DNA of 64,000 bases from Paraconexibacter algicola (lineage in GTDB: Bacteria; Actinomycetota; Thermoleophilia; Solirubrobacterales; Solirubrobacteraceae): the NCBI RefSeq assembly GCF_003044185.1, contig NZ_PYYB01000003.1, positions 310,001-374,000 of the forward strand, written 5' to 3'. Under the pieces are notes generated by a model. It saw only the letters and a list, made by a program, of their open reading frames with translations, was not told where the DNA came from and searched no databases. A program made the translations under genes and the position numbers. This document shows positions 27,155 to 35,351 of the stretch, one piece after another; within the stretch, counting starts at the first letter, position 1; every line of letters begins with the position of its first letter.

Positions 27155-27991
27155 TCACGCGAGGCGCCGGGCGATCTCGGTCGCCCGCGCGCCGTAGCCG
27201 CCGCCGAAGAGCACGGCGTGGACGAGCAGCGGGAACAGCTGCCACAGCGTGACGCGCTCGCGGTGCCCGTCGGCGAGCGGGGCGACCTCCTCGTAGGCGC
27301 TGAAGCACCGTTCCGACATGCCGCCGAAGAGGCGCAGCATCGCCAGGTCCACCTCGCGATGCCCGCCGTGGGCCGCCGGGTCGACGAGCCAGGGCCGGCC
27401 GTCGCGGTCGACGTGCACGTTTCCCGACCACAGGTCGCCGTGCACGCGGGCCGGCGGCTCGGGCGGTCCCGCGAGCGTGTCCATCCGCTCGCACACGCGC
27501 ACGAGCGCGGCCGCCCCCGCCGGATCCACCCGGCCGAGGTCGAGCGCCCGCCCGATGAGCGGCTCGAGCCGCTGCTGGGCGAAGCACGCGGCCCAGCTCT
27601 CGGCGGGCCCGTCCGCGAGAGCCAGCGGGCCGAGTCGCAGCACGTGCGCGCCCCCGTAGGCGGGCGCTCCCGCCGCGTGGACGGCAGCCAGTCCCCGACC
27701 GAGCTCCTCCTCGGTGGCGGCGCCCCGCGACGGGCCGGGCTCGACCCATTGCAGCGCGAGGAACCGCTCGGTCACCGCCAGCACCGCGGGTACCGGCAGT
27801 GCTCCGGGTTCGGCGAGCCAGAGCAGGCCCGCCGCCTCTCCCGGGAACGCCGAGGACGCCTCCGCGGAGGTGTCCGGCGCGGTCTTGACGAACACGGGGT
27901 GGCCGTCGACGACCATCCGGAACGCGAGGTTGAGGTCCCCGCCGGTGACCGGCCGGACGGCACCGACGGTGCCGCCCAGTGCGCAGCCCAC
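27155..27991 (-). CDS. fructosamine kinase/aminoglycoside phosphotransferase-like protein
   Basis: About 278 aa if the GTG at 27991 is used (peptide starts VGCALGGTVGAVRPVTGGDLN). The frame is open back to 28135, overlapping the aminotransferase gene, so the start is unsettled. Kinase-like fold: FVKTAPD (ATP-binding Lys), HGDLWSGNVHVDRDGRPWLVDPAAHGGHREVDLAM, the catalytic H-G-D-x-x-x-x-N and Asp of fructosamine-3-kinase relatives. It would phosphorylate a ketoamine or other small metabolite. Two copies of the palindromic repeat fall here: one inside the N-lobe (27854-27875, DTSAEAS) and one just upstream of the GTG. Confidence 0.8.
   Translation of the reverse strand: MGCALGGTVGAVRPVTGGDLNLAFRMVVDGHPVFVKTAPDTSAEASSAFPGEAAGLLWLAEPGALPVPAVLAVTERFLALQWVEPGPSRGAATEEELGRGLAAVHAAGAPAYGGAHVLRLGPLALADGPAESWAACFAQQRLEPLIGRALDLGRVDPAGAAALVRVCERMDTLAGPPEPPARVHGDLWSGNVHVDRDGRPWLVDPAAHGGHREVDLAMLRLFGGMSERCFSAYEEVAPLADGHRERVTLWQLFPLLVHAVLFGGGYGARATEIARRLA
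27854..27875. repeat. 22-bp palindromic repeat, copy 2 (in kinase gene)
   Basis: Identical over 22 bp to the element at 19028-19049. In the kinase frame it encodes DTSAEAS between the ATP-binding Lys strand and the following helix, where fructosamine kinases have a variable loop. Confidence 0.7.
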
Positions 27992-28013
27992 CGCCTCGGG
28001 CAGCGGCTGCCGG

Positions 28014-28033
28014 AACGCCTCCGCGGAGGCGTC
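28014..28033. repeat. palindromic repeat, copy 3
   Basis: AACGCCTCCGCGGAGGCGTC, 15-bp core identical to copies 1 and 2, symmetric over 16 bp. In the kinase frame it reads DASAEAF. It sits about 20 bp after the stop of the aminotransferase gene at 28048. Confidence 0.6.
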
Positions 28034-28047
28034 TGGCGCGTCGGCGC

Positions 28048-29433
28048 TCAGCGGGTGAGGTCGGACGCCATCTCGCGGAACACCTCGACGTAGCGGTCGA
28101 CGTGATCCGCCTGGTGGGTGACCGAGAGCGTCCACTCCTCCTCACGGCCCGGGGTCATGAAGATCCCGCGGTTCATGTTGAACAGCCAGGCGAGATCGCA
28201 GAGCTCCGCGTCCTGGTTGGCCTTGAACGTCTCGTAGTCGACGACCGGGACCGGGGAGAACGTCACGCAGCCCTTCGACCCGATGCCGACCGCGTAGCCG
28301 GGGAGCGCGAACTCCTCGATGACCGAGCGACAGCCCGCGAGGATCCGGTCGTTGAGCATCGCGAGGTGGTCGTAGGCCTCGGGCGTCATCACCTCGAGCA
28401 GGTTCGCGCGGGCCGCGGCCATGCCGAGCGGGTTCCCGTTGTAGGTGCCCACCTGGTAGACGGTGCCGTCCTCGACGCACTGCATCACCTCGTCCGAGCC
28501 GCCGATCGCCCCGGTCGGCAGTCCGCCGCCGAGCGCCTTGGCGAGCGTGACGAGGTCGGGGGTCACGCCGAACCGCTCGGTCGCGCCGCCGGCCGCGATG
28601 CACAGACCGGTCTTGACCTCGTCGAAGATCAGGACGACGCCGTGACGGCGCGTGATCTCCCGGACCTCGTCGAGGTAGCCGTCCTGCGGCAGGACGACGC
28701 CGAGGTTCATCATCGCCGCCTCCATGATCACGCAGGCGGGCTTGCGGCCATCGCGGTCCAGGGCGACGATCTTGCGCTCCATCGCCTCGGCGTCGTTGAA
28801 GTGCACGGCGTGCACGTGGTCGACGGTCGACTGCGGGATCCCGCCGCCGTACGGGAGCGACTGCAGGTGGTCGCGGTCGCCGATCGCGTCGTACGCGACC
28901 CCGATCGACACCATCACGGTGTCGTGGTGGCCGTGGTAGCTGCCGAAGATCTTCAGCACGTCGTCGCGGCCGGTGTGCGCGCGGGCGATGCGGATGGCGT
29001 CCATCGTCGCCTCCGAGCCCGAGTTCGTGTACCGCCACTTCGGCAGGCCCCAGCGGCGCGCGAGCTCCGCCCCGACGATGATCGCGTCCTCCGTCGGCGC
29101 GGCGAAGTGGGTGCCCTGCGCGTAGCGCTCGGAGATCGCGCGGCCGATCGCCGGGTGGGCGTGGCCCTGGACCATCGAGCCGAAGCCGTTGTGGAAGTCG
29201 AGCATCTCGTTGCCGTCGACGTCCCAGACCTTGGGGCCGGCGCCGCGCTCGAGGTAGATCGGCCACGGGTCGCGGGCCTGGTAGGACGACGCGACGCCGC
29301 CGGTCAGCACCTGCTGGGCACGGGAGTAGGTCTCGCCGGACCCGCCGGTGCGCTCGTTCAGGCGCGCCTCCTCCCGCTCCGTCAGCTCCCGGATGCGCTC
29401 GCGATCGATCTGGACGGGGGTGCTGGTGCTCAT
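28048..29433 (-). CDS. class-III aminotransferase, glutamate-1-semialdehyde aminomutase-like
   Basis: 461 aa, PLP enzyme. Conserved parts: GGVASSYQARDPWPIYLERG, FHNGFGSMVQGHAHPAI, YTNSGSEATMDAIRIAR, HGVVLIFDEVKTG (Asp that holds the PLP ring) and LVTLAKALGGGLPTGAIGG with the Schiff-base Lys. The overall pattern fits HemL and its paralogues. HemL proteins are about 430 aa; this one is 30 residues longer and no other haem gene is near, so it could be a paralogue acting on another amino ketone. It precedes the kinase gene on the same strand. Confidence 0.85.
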   Translation of the reverse strand: MSTSTPVQIDRERIRELTEREEARLNERTGGSGETYSRAQQVLTGGVASSYQARDPWPIYLERGAGPKVWDVDGNEMLDFHNGFGSMVQGHAHPAIGRAISERYAQGTHFAAPTEDAIIVGAELARRWGLPKWRYTNSGSEATMDAIRIARAHTGRDDVLKIFGSYHGHHDTVMVSIGVAYDAIGDRDHLQSLPYGGGIPQSTVDHVHAVHFNDAEAMERKIVALDRDGRKPACVIMEAAMMNLGVVLPQDGYLDEVREITRRHGVVLIFDEVKTGLCIAAGGATERFGVTPDLVTLAKALGGGLPTGAIGGSDEVMQCVEDGTVYQVGTYNGNPLGMAAARANLLEVMTPEAYDHLAMLNDRILAGCRSVIEEFALPGYAVGIGSKGCVTFSPVPVVDYETFKANQDAELCDLAWLFNMNRGIFMTPGREEEWTLSVTHQADHVDRYVEVFREMASDLTR

Positions 29434-29482
29434 GCGACGGATCGTCGCAGGGATCCGTGTGCCGAACCGATGAATTCTGGTC

Positions 29483-30706
29483 TCAGCGGACCACCCGGGC
29501 GGCGTAGCCGGCGCCCGCGATCGCGTGCTGCACCGCGTCGGCGTGGCCGGCGCCCCGGGTCTCGAGCACGAGCTGCACCGCGGTCTCGCGCACGTGGAGG
29601 TCGACGCCCTCGCGGACGTGGTCGACCTCGAGCAGGTTCGCGCCCGTGTCCGCGACGCACGCGAGCAGCCGCGCGAGCGCGCCGGGCCGGTCGGGGACGC
29701 GGGTGAAGAGCACGACCCGCCGCCCCGCCTCGGTCTCGTGGCGCCGGGCGACGAGCGCGAGGGTGCCCGCGTCGACGTTGCCGCCCGAGAGGACGACGCA
29801 GGTGGTGCCGCGGACGCCGGCGGCAGCCGGGTCGAACGCCCCGCCCGTGAGCGCCGCGACGCCGACGGCGCCGGCGCCCTCGACGACGAGCTTCGCCTTC
29901 TCCATCAGCAGCACCATCGCCTCGGCGACGTCGTCCTCCGGCACGACGACGACGCGGTCGACCCAGCGGCCGACGAGCTCGAGGGTCAGGGCGCCGGGGC
30001 GCTTGACCGCGATCCCGTCGGCGAGCGTCGAGGCGGGCCGCAGCGCGGGCAGGGGCTCCCCGGCGGCGAGCGAGCGCGGGAACGGGGCGCACGACGCGAC
30101 CTGGACGCCGATCACCTGCACGTCGGGACGCGCGGCCTTGACCGCGACCGCGACGCCCGAGCAGAGACCGCCGCCGCCGATCGGGACGACGACCGCGCCG
30201 AGATCGGGCAGGTCCTCGAGCAGCTCGAGCCCGAGCGTGCCCTGCCCGGCGACGATGTCCGGGTCGTCGAACGGGTGGACGAAGGCGAGGCCGTGCTCCT
30301 GCGCGTGCGTGCGCGCGGCCGCGACCGCGTCGTCGACGGTCTCCCCCACCAGCCGGACGTCGGCCCCGAGCTCGGCCGCGCCCTCGGACTTCTGGATCGA
30401 CGCCTCGGCCGGCATGTAGACGACGCACGGCACCCCACGTTCGCGGGCGGCCCAGGCGACGCCCTGGGCGTGGTTGCCGGCACTGCCGAGCACCACGCCC
30501 CGCGCGCACTCCTCGCCGAGCGCGGCGAGCTTCGCCAGCGCGCCCCGGACCTTGAAGGCGCCGGTGCGCTGGAGGCTCTCCGCCTTCAGCACGACCTCCG
30601 TGCCGGTCGTCTCCGACAGCGTCGCCGACGGGAGCACCGGGGTGTGCCGGGCGACGCCGCCGACGGCCGCGCGGGCCCGGCGGACGTCGTCGGCGGTGAC
30701 GGTCAC
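29483..30706 (-). CDS. ilvA: threonine ammonia-lyase (threonine dehydratase) with ACT domain
   Basis: 407 aa. Fold-type II PLP enzyme that deaminates threonine to 2-oxobutanoate. Lys52 in TGAFKVRGAL is the Schiff-base lysine; SAGNHAQGVAWAAR and the phosphate loop GGGGLCSG are the other signatures. The C-terminal 75 residues (VVLFTRVPDRPGALARLLACV) form a single ACT domain, the short regulatory form rather than the two-domain IlvA of E. coli. Whether it serves isoleucine synthesis or threonine breakdown is undecided. It lies 4 bp after the ridA stop, consistent with co-transcription. Confidence 0.92.
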   Translation of the reverse strand: MTVTADDVRRARAAVGGVARHTPVLPSATLSETTGTEVVLKAESLQRTGAFKVRGALAKLAALGEECARGVVLGSAGNHAQGVAWAARERGVPCVVYMPAEASIQKSEGAAELGADVRLVGETVDDAVAAARTHAQEHGLAFVHPFDDPDIVAGQGTLGLELLEDLPDLGAVVVPIGGGGLCSGVAVAVKAARPDVQVIGVQVASCAPFPRSLAAGEPLPALRPASTLADGIAVKRPGALTLELVGRWVDRVVVVPEDDVAEAMVLLMEKAKLVVEGAGAVGVAALTGGAFDPAAAGVRGTTCVVLSGGNVDAGTLALVARRHETEAGRRVVLFTRVPDRPGALARLLACVADTGANLLEVDHVREGVDLHVRETAVQLVLETRGAGHADAVQHAIAGAGYAARVVR

Positions 30707-30710
30707 GGAG

Positions 30711-31103
30711 TCAGGCCGGGAGCGCGACGATGGCGTCGATCTCGACCTGCGCGCCCTTCGGCAGCGCGGCGACGCCGAACGCGACGCGCGCGGGCGGGTC
30801 GGCGGGGAAGAAGGTCTCGTACACGGCGTTGACCTCGGCGAACGCGTCCATGTCCGTGAGGTACACCGTCAGGCGCACCGCGTCCGCGAGCTGCGCGCCC
30901 GCCGCGGCGACCACGGACTGGAGGTTCTGCAGGCACTGGCGCGCCTGGTCGCCGGGAGCGTCGCCGACGAGCTCGCCGGAGTCGGGGTCCAGGGGGATCT
31001 GCCCGGAGCAGAACAGCAGGTTTCCGGTGCGCACGGCGTGGCTGTAGGGCCCGACGGCGGCCGGGGCGCCGAGCGCCGTGATCACTTCGCGGTGGGCGGA
31101 CAC
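30711..31103 (-). CDS. ridA: RidA family reactive-intermediate deaminase
   Basis: 130 aa from the GTG at 31103 (VSAHREVITALGAP); a TTG at 31118 is an alternative. Trimeric RidA/YjgF fold: GPYSHAVRTGNLLFCSGQIP, then the substrate-carboxylate Arg in PPARVAFGVAALPKGAQVEIDAIV. RidA hydrolyses enamine/imine intermediates (2-aminoacrylate and relatives) released by PLP dehydratases such as threonine deaminase. The gene directly precedes ilvA on the same strand with 4 bp between them, which fits that role exactly. Confidence 0.94.
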   Translation of the reverse strand: MSAHREVITALGAPAAVGPYSHAVRTGNLLFCSGQIPLDPDSGELVGDAPGDQARQCLQNLQSVVAAAGAQLADAVRLTVYLTDMDAFAEVNAVYETFFPADPPARVAFGVAALPKGAQVEIDAIVALPA

Positions 31104-31145
31104 GGGACCAGCGTACAACCCGCCTCGCGCGGGTACGGTGCGCGG

Positions 31146-33092
31146 ATGTCGCGCACGCGCACCCTGCTCATCGCCGTCGCCGCCGGGGCGCTCGCCGCCG
31201 TCGGGTCACCCGCCTCGGCCGGCGCCGCCGCGACCTTCGGCGCCTGCCCCGACGCCACCGCGGGATTCGAGTGCGCGACCGTCCCGGTGCCGCTGGACCG
31301 GGCGGGCGCGACCCCGGGGACGATCTCCCTCGCGGTCCGTCGCGCCCCCCTGACGCCCGGCACGCGGACCGCGACCGCGGTCGTGCCGCTGGCCGGTGGC
31401 CCGGGCCAGGCGGCGACCCCGTTCTCGTCCTCGTTCCGGGCGGCGCTCGCCCCGGCGCTCACCACCCGGGACCTGCTCGTCTTCGACCAGCGCGGCACCG
31501 GCCGCTCGACCCCGCTCAGCTGCAGCGCCCTCACCCGGCAGGGACTCAGCGAGGCGCAGGCGGTCGCCGGCTGCGCCGCCCAGCTCGGCCCGGCCCGCGC
31601 GTTCTTCCGCACGGCCGAGTCCGTCGCGGACATCGAGACGCTGCGCGTCGAGGCGGGCTACGACAAGCTCGTGCTCTACGGGGTCTCGTACGGCACGAAG
31701 GTCGCGCTCGCCTACGCGGCGGCGTACCCGCAGCGTGTCGAGGCGCTCGTGCTCGACTCCGTGCTCCCGGCCGACGGTCCGGACACGCTGCGGCGCGCGA
31801 CGTTCGCCGAGATCCCGCGCGTGCTCGGCGAGCTCTGCGCCGGGAACGCCTGCCCGGGCCTGCGCGGCTCGATCGGCGGGGTGCTGTCCCAGAGCGTGCG
31901 GCGGCTGGCGCGCGGCAGCGCGCGTGGGCGGGTCACCGCCCCGGACGGCAGCCGGCTCACGTTCCGGGTCACCGAGCAGGACATCTTCGACATCCTCCTC
32001 GCGGGCGACCTCAACCCGGCGCTGCGCGCCGAGCTGCCGGCGTCGCTGCGCGCCTACCTCGACGGGGACCGCACGCCGCTGGCGCGGCTCGCGGTGCGGG
32101 CGCGAGGGCTGACCGGCGTCGCGTCGCAGCAGGCGTCGCTGCCGGACAACGACGCGCTGTTCCTCGCCACCCGCTGCGAGGAGTCGCTGTTCCCGTTCGA
32201 CCGGGCCGCCGGCCGCGACCAGCGCCTCGCGCAGGCCCGCGCGGCGATCGCGGGCCTGCCCGCCGCCGCGTACGCCCCGTTCAGCCCGGCCGTCGCGCTC
32301 GGCAGCGAGATGACGGTGCCCTGCGCCAGCTGGCCCGTCGCCTCGCCGCCGCCGGCGGCGACCGGCCCGCTCCCCGCGGTCCCGACGCTCATCCTCGAGG
32401 GCTCGACCGACCTGCGCACCCCGCTGCTCAACGGCCGCCTGGTCGCCCAGCAAGTCCCCGGGGCGCGCGTGCTGAACGTCCCCTTCGCCGGGCACTCGGT
32501 GCTCGGCGGTGAGCCCGCGGGCTGCGCGGGCCGCGCAGTGCAGGCGTTCTTCGCCGGGCAGCCGGTCGCGGACTGTCCCGCGATCGCCAACCCGTTCTCC
32601 CCCACCTCGCGGCCGCCCACGCGGCTGAGCCGCGTCAGCGGCCGCACGAAGGCGGCCCGGACCGTCAACGCCCTGCTGGCGACGCTCACCGACGTGCGCC
32701 GCCAGTTCATCGGTGACGCGCTCGCGGCGGGCACGGGGATCCGCGTCGGCTCGCGCACGGGTGGCCTGCGCGCGGGCTTCGCCGAGGCGACCCGGACCGG
32801 CTTCCGCTTCCGGCGCGTCTCCTACGTGCCCGACGTGCGCGTCACCGGGTTCCTCTCCGACCGCGGCACCTCGAGCTTCACGATCAGCGGCAGCGCCGCG
32901 GCGCGCGGCCGGGTCCGCATCACCGCGTCGGGCCGGATCAGCGGCACGCTCGGCGGGAAGCGGATCAGCGGCTCGGCGTCCCGCGCACTGGCCGCGCGGC
33001 GGTCCGGCGCGGCCGACGGGCTCACCGGGCGGCCCGGTCCGATCGGTCCCGTGCCACGGGTCGCGCGGCCCCTGGCGGGCCTCGCGCGCTGA
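31146..33092 (+). CDS. secreted alpha/beta-hydrolase (Tap-like peptidase family)
   Basis: 648 aa. Signal peptide over residues 1-28 (LLIAVAAGALAAVGSPASAGAAA). Alpha/beta hydrolase: VVPLAGGPGQAATPF (oxyanion region), DQRGTGRS, the nucleophile elbow GVSYGTKVAL, and a TAP-like C-terminal block LPAVPTLILEGSTDLRTPLLNGR then GHSVLGG with the catalytic Asp and His. These resemble tripeptidyl aminopeptidases secreted by Streptomyces. The last 130 residues are a beta-rich domain not found in the basic family. Divergent from ridA, with 42 bp between starts. Confidence 0.87.
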   Translation: MSRTRTLLIAVAAGALAAVGSPASAGAAATFGACPDATAGFECATVPVPLDRAGATPGTISLAVRRAPLTPGTRTATAVVPLAGGPGQAATPFSSSFRAALAPALTTRDLLVFDQRGTGRSTPLSCSALTRQGLSEAQAVAGCAAQLGPARAFFRTAESVADIETLRVEAGYDKLVLYGVSYGTKVALAYAAAYPQRVEALVLDSVLPADGPDTLRRATFAEIPRVLGELCAGNACPGLRGSIGGVLSQSVRRLARGSARGRVTAPDGSRLTFRVTEQDIFDILLAGDLNPALRAELPASLRAYLDGDRTPLARLAVRARGLTGVASQQASLPDNDALFLATRCEESLFPFDRAAGRDQRLAQARAAIAGLPAAAYAPFSPAVALGSEMTVPCASWPVASPPPAATGPLPAVPTLILEGSTDLRTPLLNGRLVAQQVPGARVLNVPFAGHSVLGGEPAGCAGRAVQAFFAGQPVADCPAIANPFSPTSRPPTRLSRVSGRTKAARTVNALLATLTDVRRQFIGDALAAGTGIRVGSRTGGLRAGFAEATRTGFRFRRVSYVPDVRVTGFLSDRGTSSFTISGSAAARGRVRITASGRISGTLGGKRISGSASRALAARRSGAADGLTGRPGPIGPVPRVARPLAGLAR

Positions 33093-33188
33093 GCGACGCG
33101 GCGGGACGCGACGCGACGGGGCGCGGCGCGCGGCCCGTCGCTGGCGCGTCCACGCGGGCCGAGGGTGCCGGTCTGCAACGCTGCGGAC

Positions 33189-35213
33189 GTGCCCAACGCG
33201 CTGCAGCACGAGACGTCCCCCTACCTGCTCCAGCACGCCGGGAACCCGGTCGACTGGCTGCCGTGGGGTCCGGAGGCGCTCGCCCGCGCGCGCCGCGAGG
33301 ACCGGCCGCTGCTGCTGTCGATCGGCTACAGCGCCTGCCACTGGTGCCACGTGATGGAACGCGAGTCCTTCGAGGACCCGCGGACCGCGGCGCTGATGAA
33401 CCAGCACTTCGTCTGCGTGAAGGTCGACCGCGAGGAGCGCCCGGACCTCGACGCGATCTACATGGACGCGGTGCAGGCGATGACCGGTCACGGCGGCTGG
33501 CCGCTGAACGTCTTCCTGACCCCGGACCAGGTGCCGTTCTTCGGCGGCACCTACTCCCCGCCCGAGCCGCGCCAGGGCATGCCGTCGTGGACGCAGCTGC
33601 TGGAGGTGCTCGCCGAGGCGTGGGCGACGCGCCGCGACGAGATCGAGGAGCAGGGCGAGCGCATGGTCGCGCGGATCTCCGGTGGCGCGCGGCTGCGCGC
33701 ATCCGGGGCGGAGCTGACGCGCGCGGATCTCGACGGCGCGGTCGACCGGCTGCGCGAGAGCTTCGACAGCGTCAACGGCGGCTGGGGCGGCGCCCCGAAG
33801 TTCCCGCAGGCACCGGTGATCGAGCTGCTGCTGGCGCTGGGCGAGCGCTCGATGAGCGGGTACACGTTGCGCTCGATGGCGGGCGGCGGGATCAACGACC
33901 AGATCGGCGGCGGCTTCGCCCGGTACAGCGTCGACGCCCGCTGGACGGTGCCGCACTTCGAGAAGATGCTGAGCGACAACGCGCTGCTGGCGCGGGCCTA
34001 CCTGCACGGCTGGCAGCTGCTCGGCGACGACCTCCTGCGCCGGACCGCGGAGGAGACCCTCGACTGGGCGTTGCGCGAGATGCGCGCCGCGGACGGCGGC
34101 TTCCACGCGGCGCTCGACGCGGACGCGGACGGCGTCGAGGGCGCCTCCTACGTCTGGACGCTGCAGCAGCTCGAGGCGGCGCTCGACGGGGACCCGGCCA
34201 GCGACGAGGCGATCGCCTGGCTCGGCGCCACCGTGGAGGGCAACTTCTCCGACCCGGAGCACCCCGAGCTCGCGGGCCGCAACGTGCTCGAGTCGCGCGG
34301 CGCGGAGCCCTGGCCGGAGGTCCGCGCGCGCGTGCGCGCGCGGCTGCTGCAGGCCCGCGACGCCGGCCCGCGCCCCGGGGTCGACGACAAGCGGCTGACC
34401 GCGTGGAACGCGCTGCTGCTGGACGCCCTGGCCCGCTCGGGCGCGGTGCTCGGCCGCGCCGACCACCTCGAGGCGGCGCGCGAGACCGCCGCGTTCGTGC
34501 TCGAGCGCCTGCGCGACGGGGACGGCCGTCTGCTGCGGACCTTCTCGCGCGGGACCGCGCGGTACCCGGCCTACCTGGAGGACCACGCGTTCCTGCTCGA
34601 GGCGCTGCTGACGCTCTACGAGGCGACCGGTGAGACGCGCTGGTTCTCCGCCGCGCGCGAGCTCGCCGACGAGCTGCTCGCGCGGTTCCTCGACCGCGAG
34701 CACGGCGGCTTCTTCTCGACCGCCGACGACCACGAGCCGCTCGTCACGCGGCGCAAGGACATCGAGGACGCGCCCCTGCCCGCGGGCGGGTCCGCCGCCG
34801 CGCACGGCCTGCTGCGCCTCGCCGCGCTCACGGGCGAGCGCCGCTACCGCGCGGCGGCCGAGGGGCAGCTGGCGCTGCTGGCGGCGATCGCACCGCAGCA
34901 TCCCGCCGCCTTCGGGCACCTGCTGCGCGCGGCGCTGCTCGTCGTCGCGCCCGTGCACGAGGTCGCGATCGTCGGCCCCGCCGGCCCGGAGCGGGACGCG
35001 CTCGTGTCGGTCGTGCACGAGCAGCTGCGCCCCGGGCTCGTGCTCGCGGTCGGCGACGGCGACCCCGACGGCGAGGCCGCCCGGACCGTGCCGCTGCTCG
35101 CCGGGCGGCCCGCGGTCGACGGCGTCCCGACCGCGTACGTCTGCGAGCGCTTCGCCTGCCGTGCCCCGGTCACCACGCCGGACGCCCTGCGCGCCGCGCT
35201 GGCCGTCCCCTAG
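33189..35213 (+). CDS. DUF255 thioredoxin-fold/six-hairpin protein (YyaL/SPATA20 family)
   Basis: 674 aa from the GTG at 33189 ([23 protein letters not shown]). The N-terminal thioredoxin-like domain has [15 protein letters not shown] near residue 50, where C-x-x-C is the expected redox pair. The rest is a six-hairpin glycosidase-like (N-acylglucosamine epimerase type) barrel: [51 protein letters not shown]. The family is near-universal but its biochemical role is not established; some members are called thioredoxin-related. No signal peptide. Confidence 0.92.
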   Translation: MPNALQHETSPYLLQHAGNPVDWLPWGPEALARARREDRPLLLSIGYSACHWCHVMERESFEDPRTAALMNQHFVCVKVDREERPDLDAIYMDAVQAMTGHGGWPLNVFLTPDQVPFFGGTYSPPEPRQGMPSWTQLLEVLAEAWATRRDEIEEQGERMVARISGGARLRASGAELTRADLDGAVDRLRESFDSVNGGWGGAPKFPQAPVIELLLALGERSMSGYTLRSMAGGGINDQIGGGFARYSVDARWTVPHFEKMLSDNALLARAYLHGWQLLGDDLLRRTAEETLDWALREMRAADGGFHAALDADADGVEGASYVWTLQQLEAALDGDPASDEAIAWLGATVEGNFSDPEHPELAGRNVLESRGAEPWPEVRARVRARLLQARDAGPRPGVDDKRLTAWNALLLDALARSGAVLGRADHLEAARETAAFVLERLRDGDGRLLRTFSRGTARYPAYLEDHAFLLEALLTLYEATGETRWFSAARELADELLARFLDREHGGFFSTADDHEPLVTRRKDIEDAPLPAGGSAAAHGLLRLAALTGERRYRAAAEGQLALLAAIAPQHPAAFGHLLRAALLVVAPVHEVAIVGPAGPERDALVSVVHEQLRPGLVLAVGDGDPDGEAARTVPLLAGRPAVDGVPTAYVCERFACRAPVTTPDALRAALAVP

Positions 35214-35279
35214 GGACGATCCCCGACTGGCGCGCGGGCGCTCCTCGCGGGAGGATCCCGACGCGCCACGACCCCGTAA

Positions 35280-35297
35280 CCGGACGAACGCGTCCGG
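35280..35297 (+). terminator. stem-loop between DUF255 gene and MMPL gene
   Basis: CCGGACG-AACG-CGTCCGG, 7-bp perfect stem with a 4-nt loop, 67 nt after the DUF255 stop and 54 nt before the MMPL start. No T-tract follows, so the terminator assignment is tentative. Confidence 0.4.
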
Positions 35298-35351
35298 CCC
35301 GTAGACTGGCGCGCCACCGCTACCCGCCCCACCCGTCCTGGACGTGACCCG

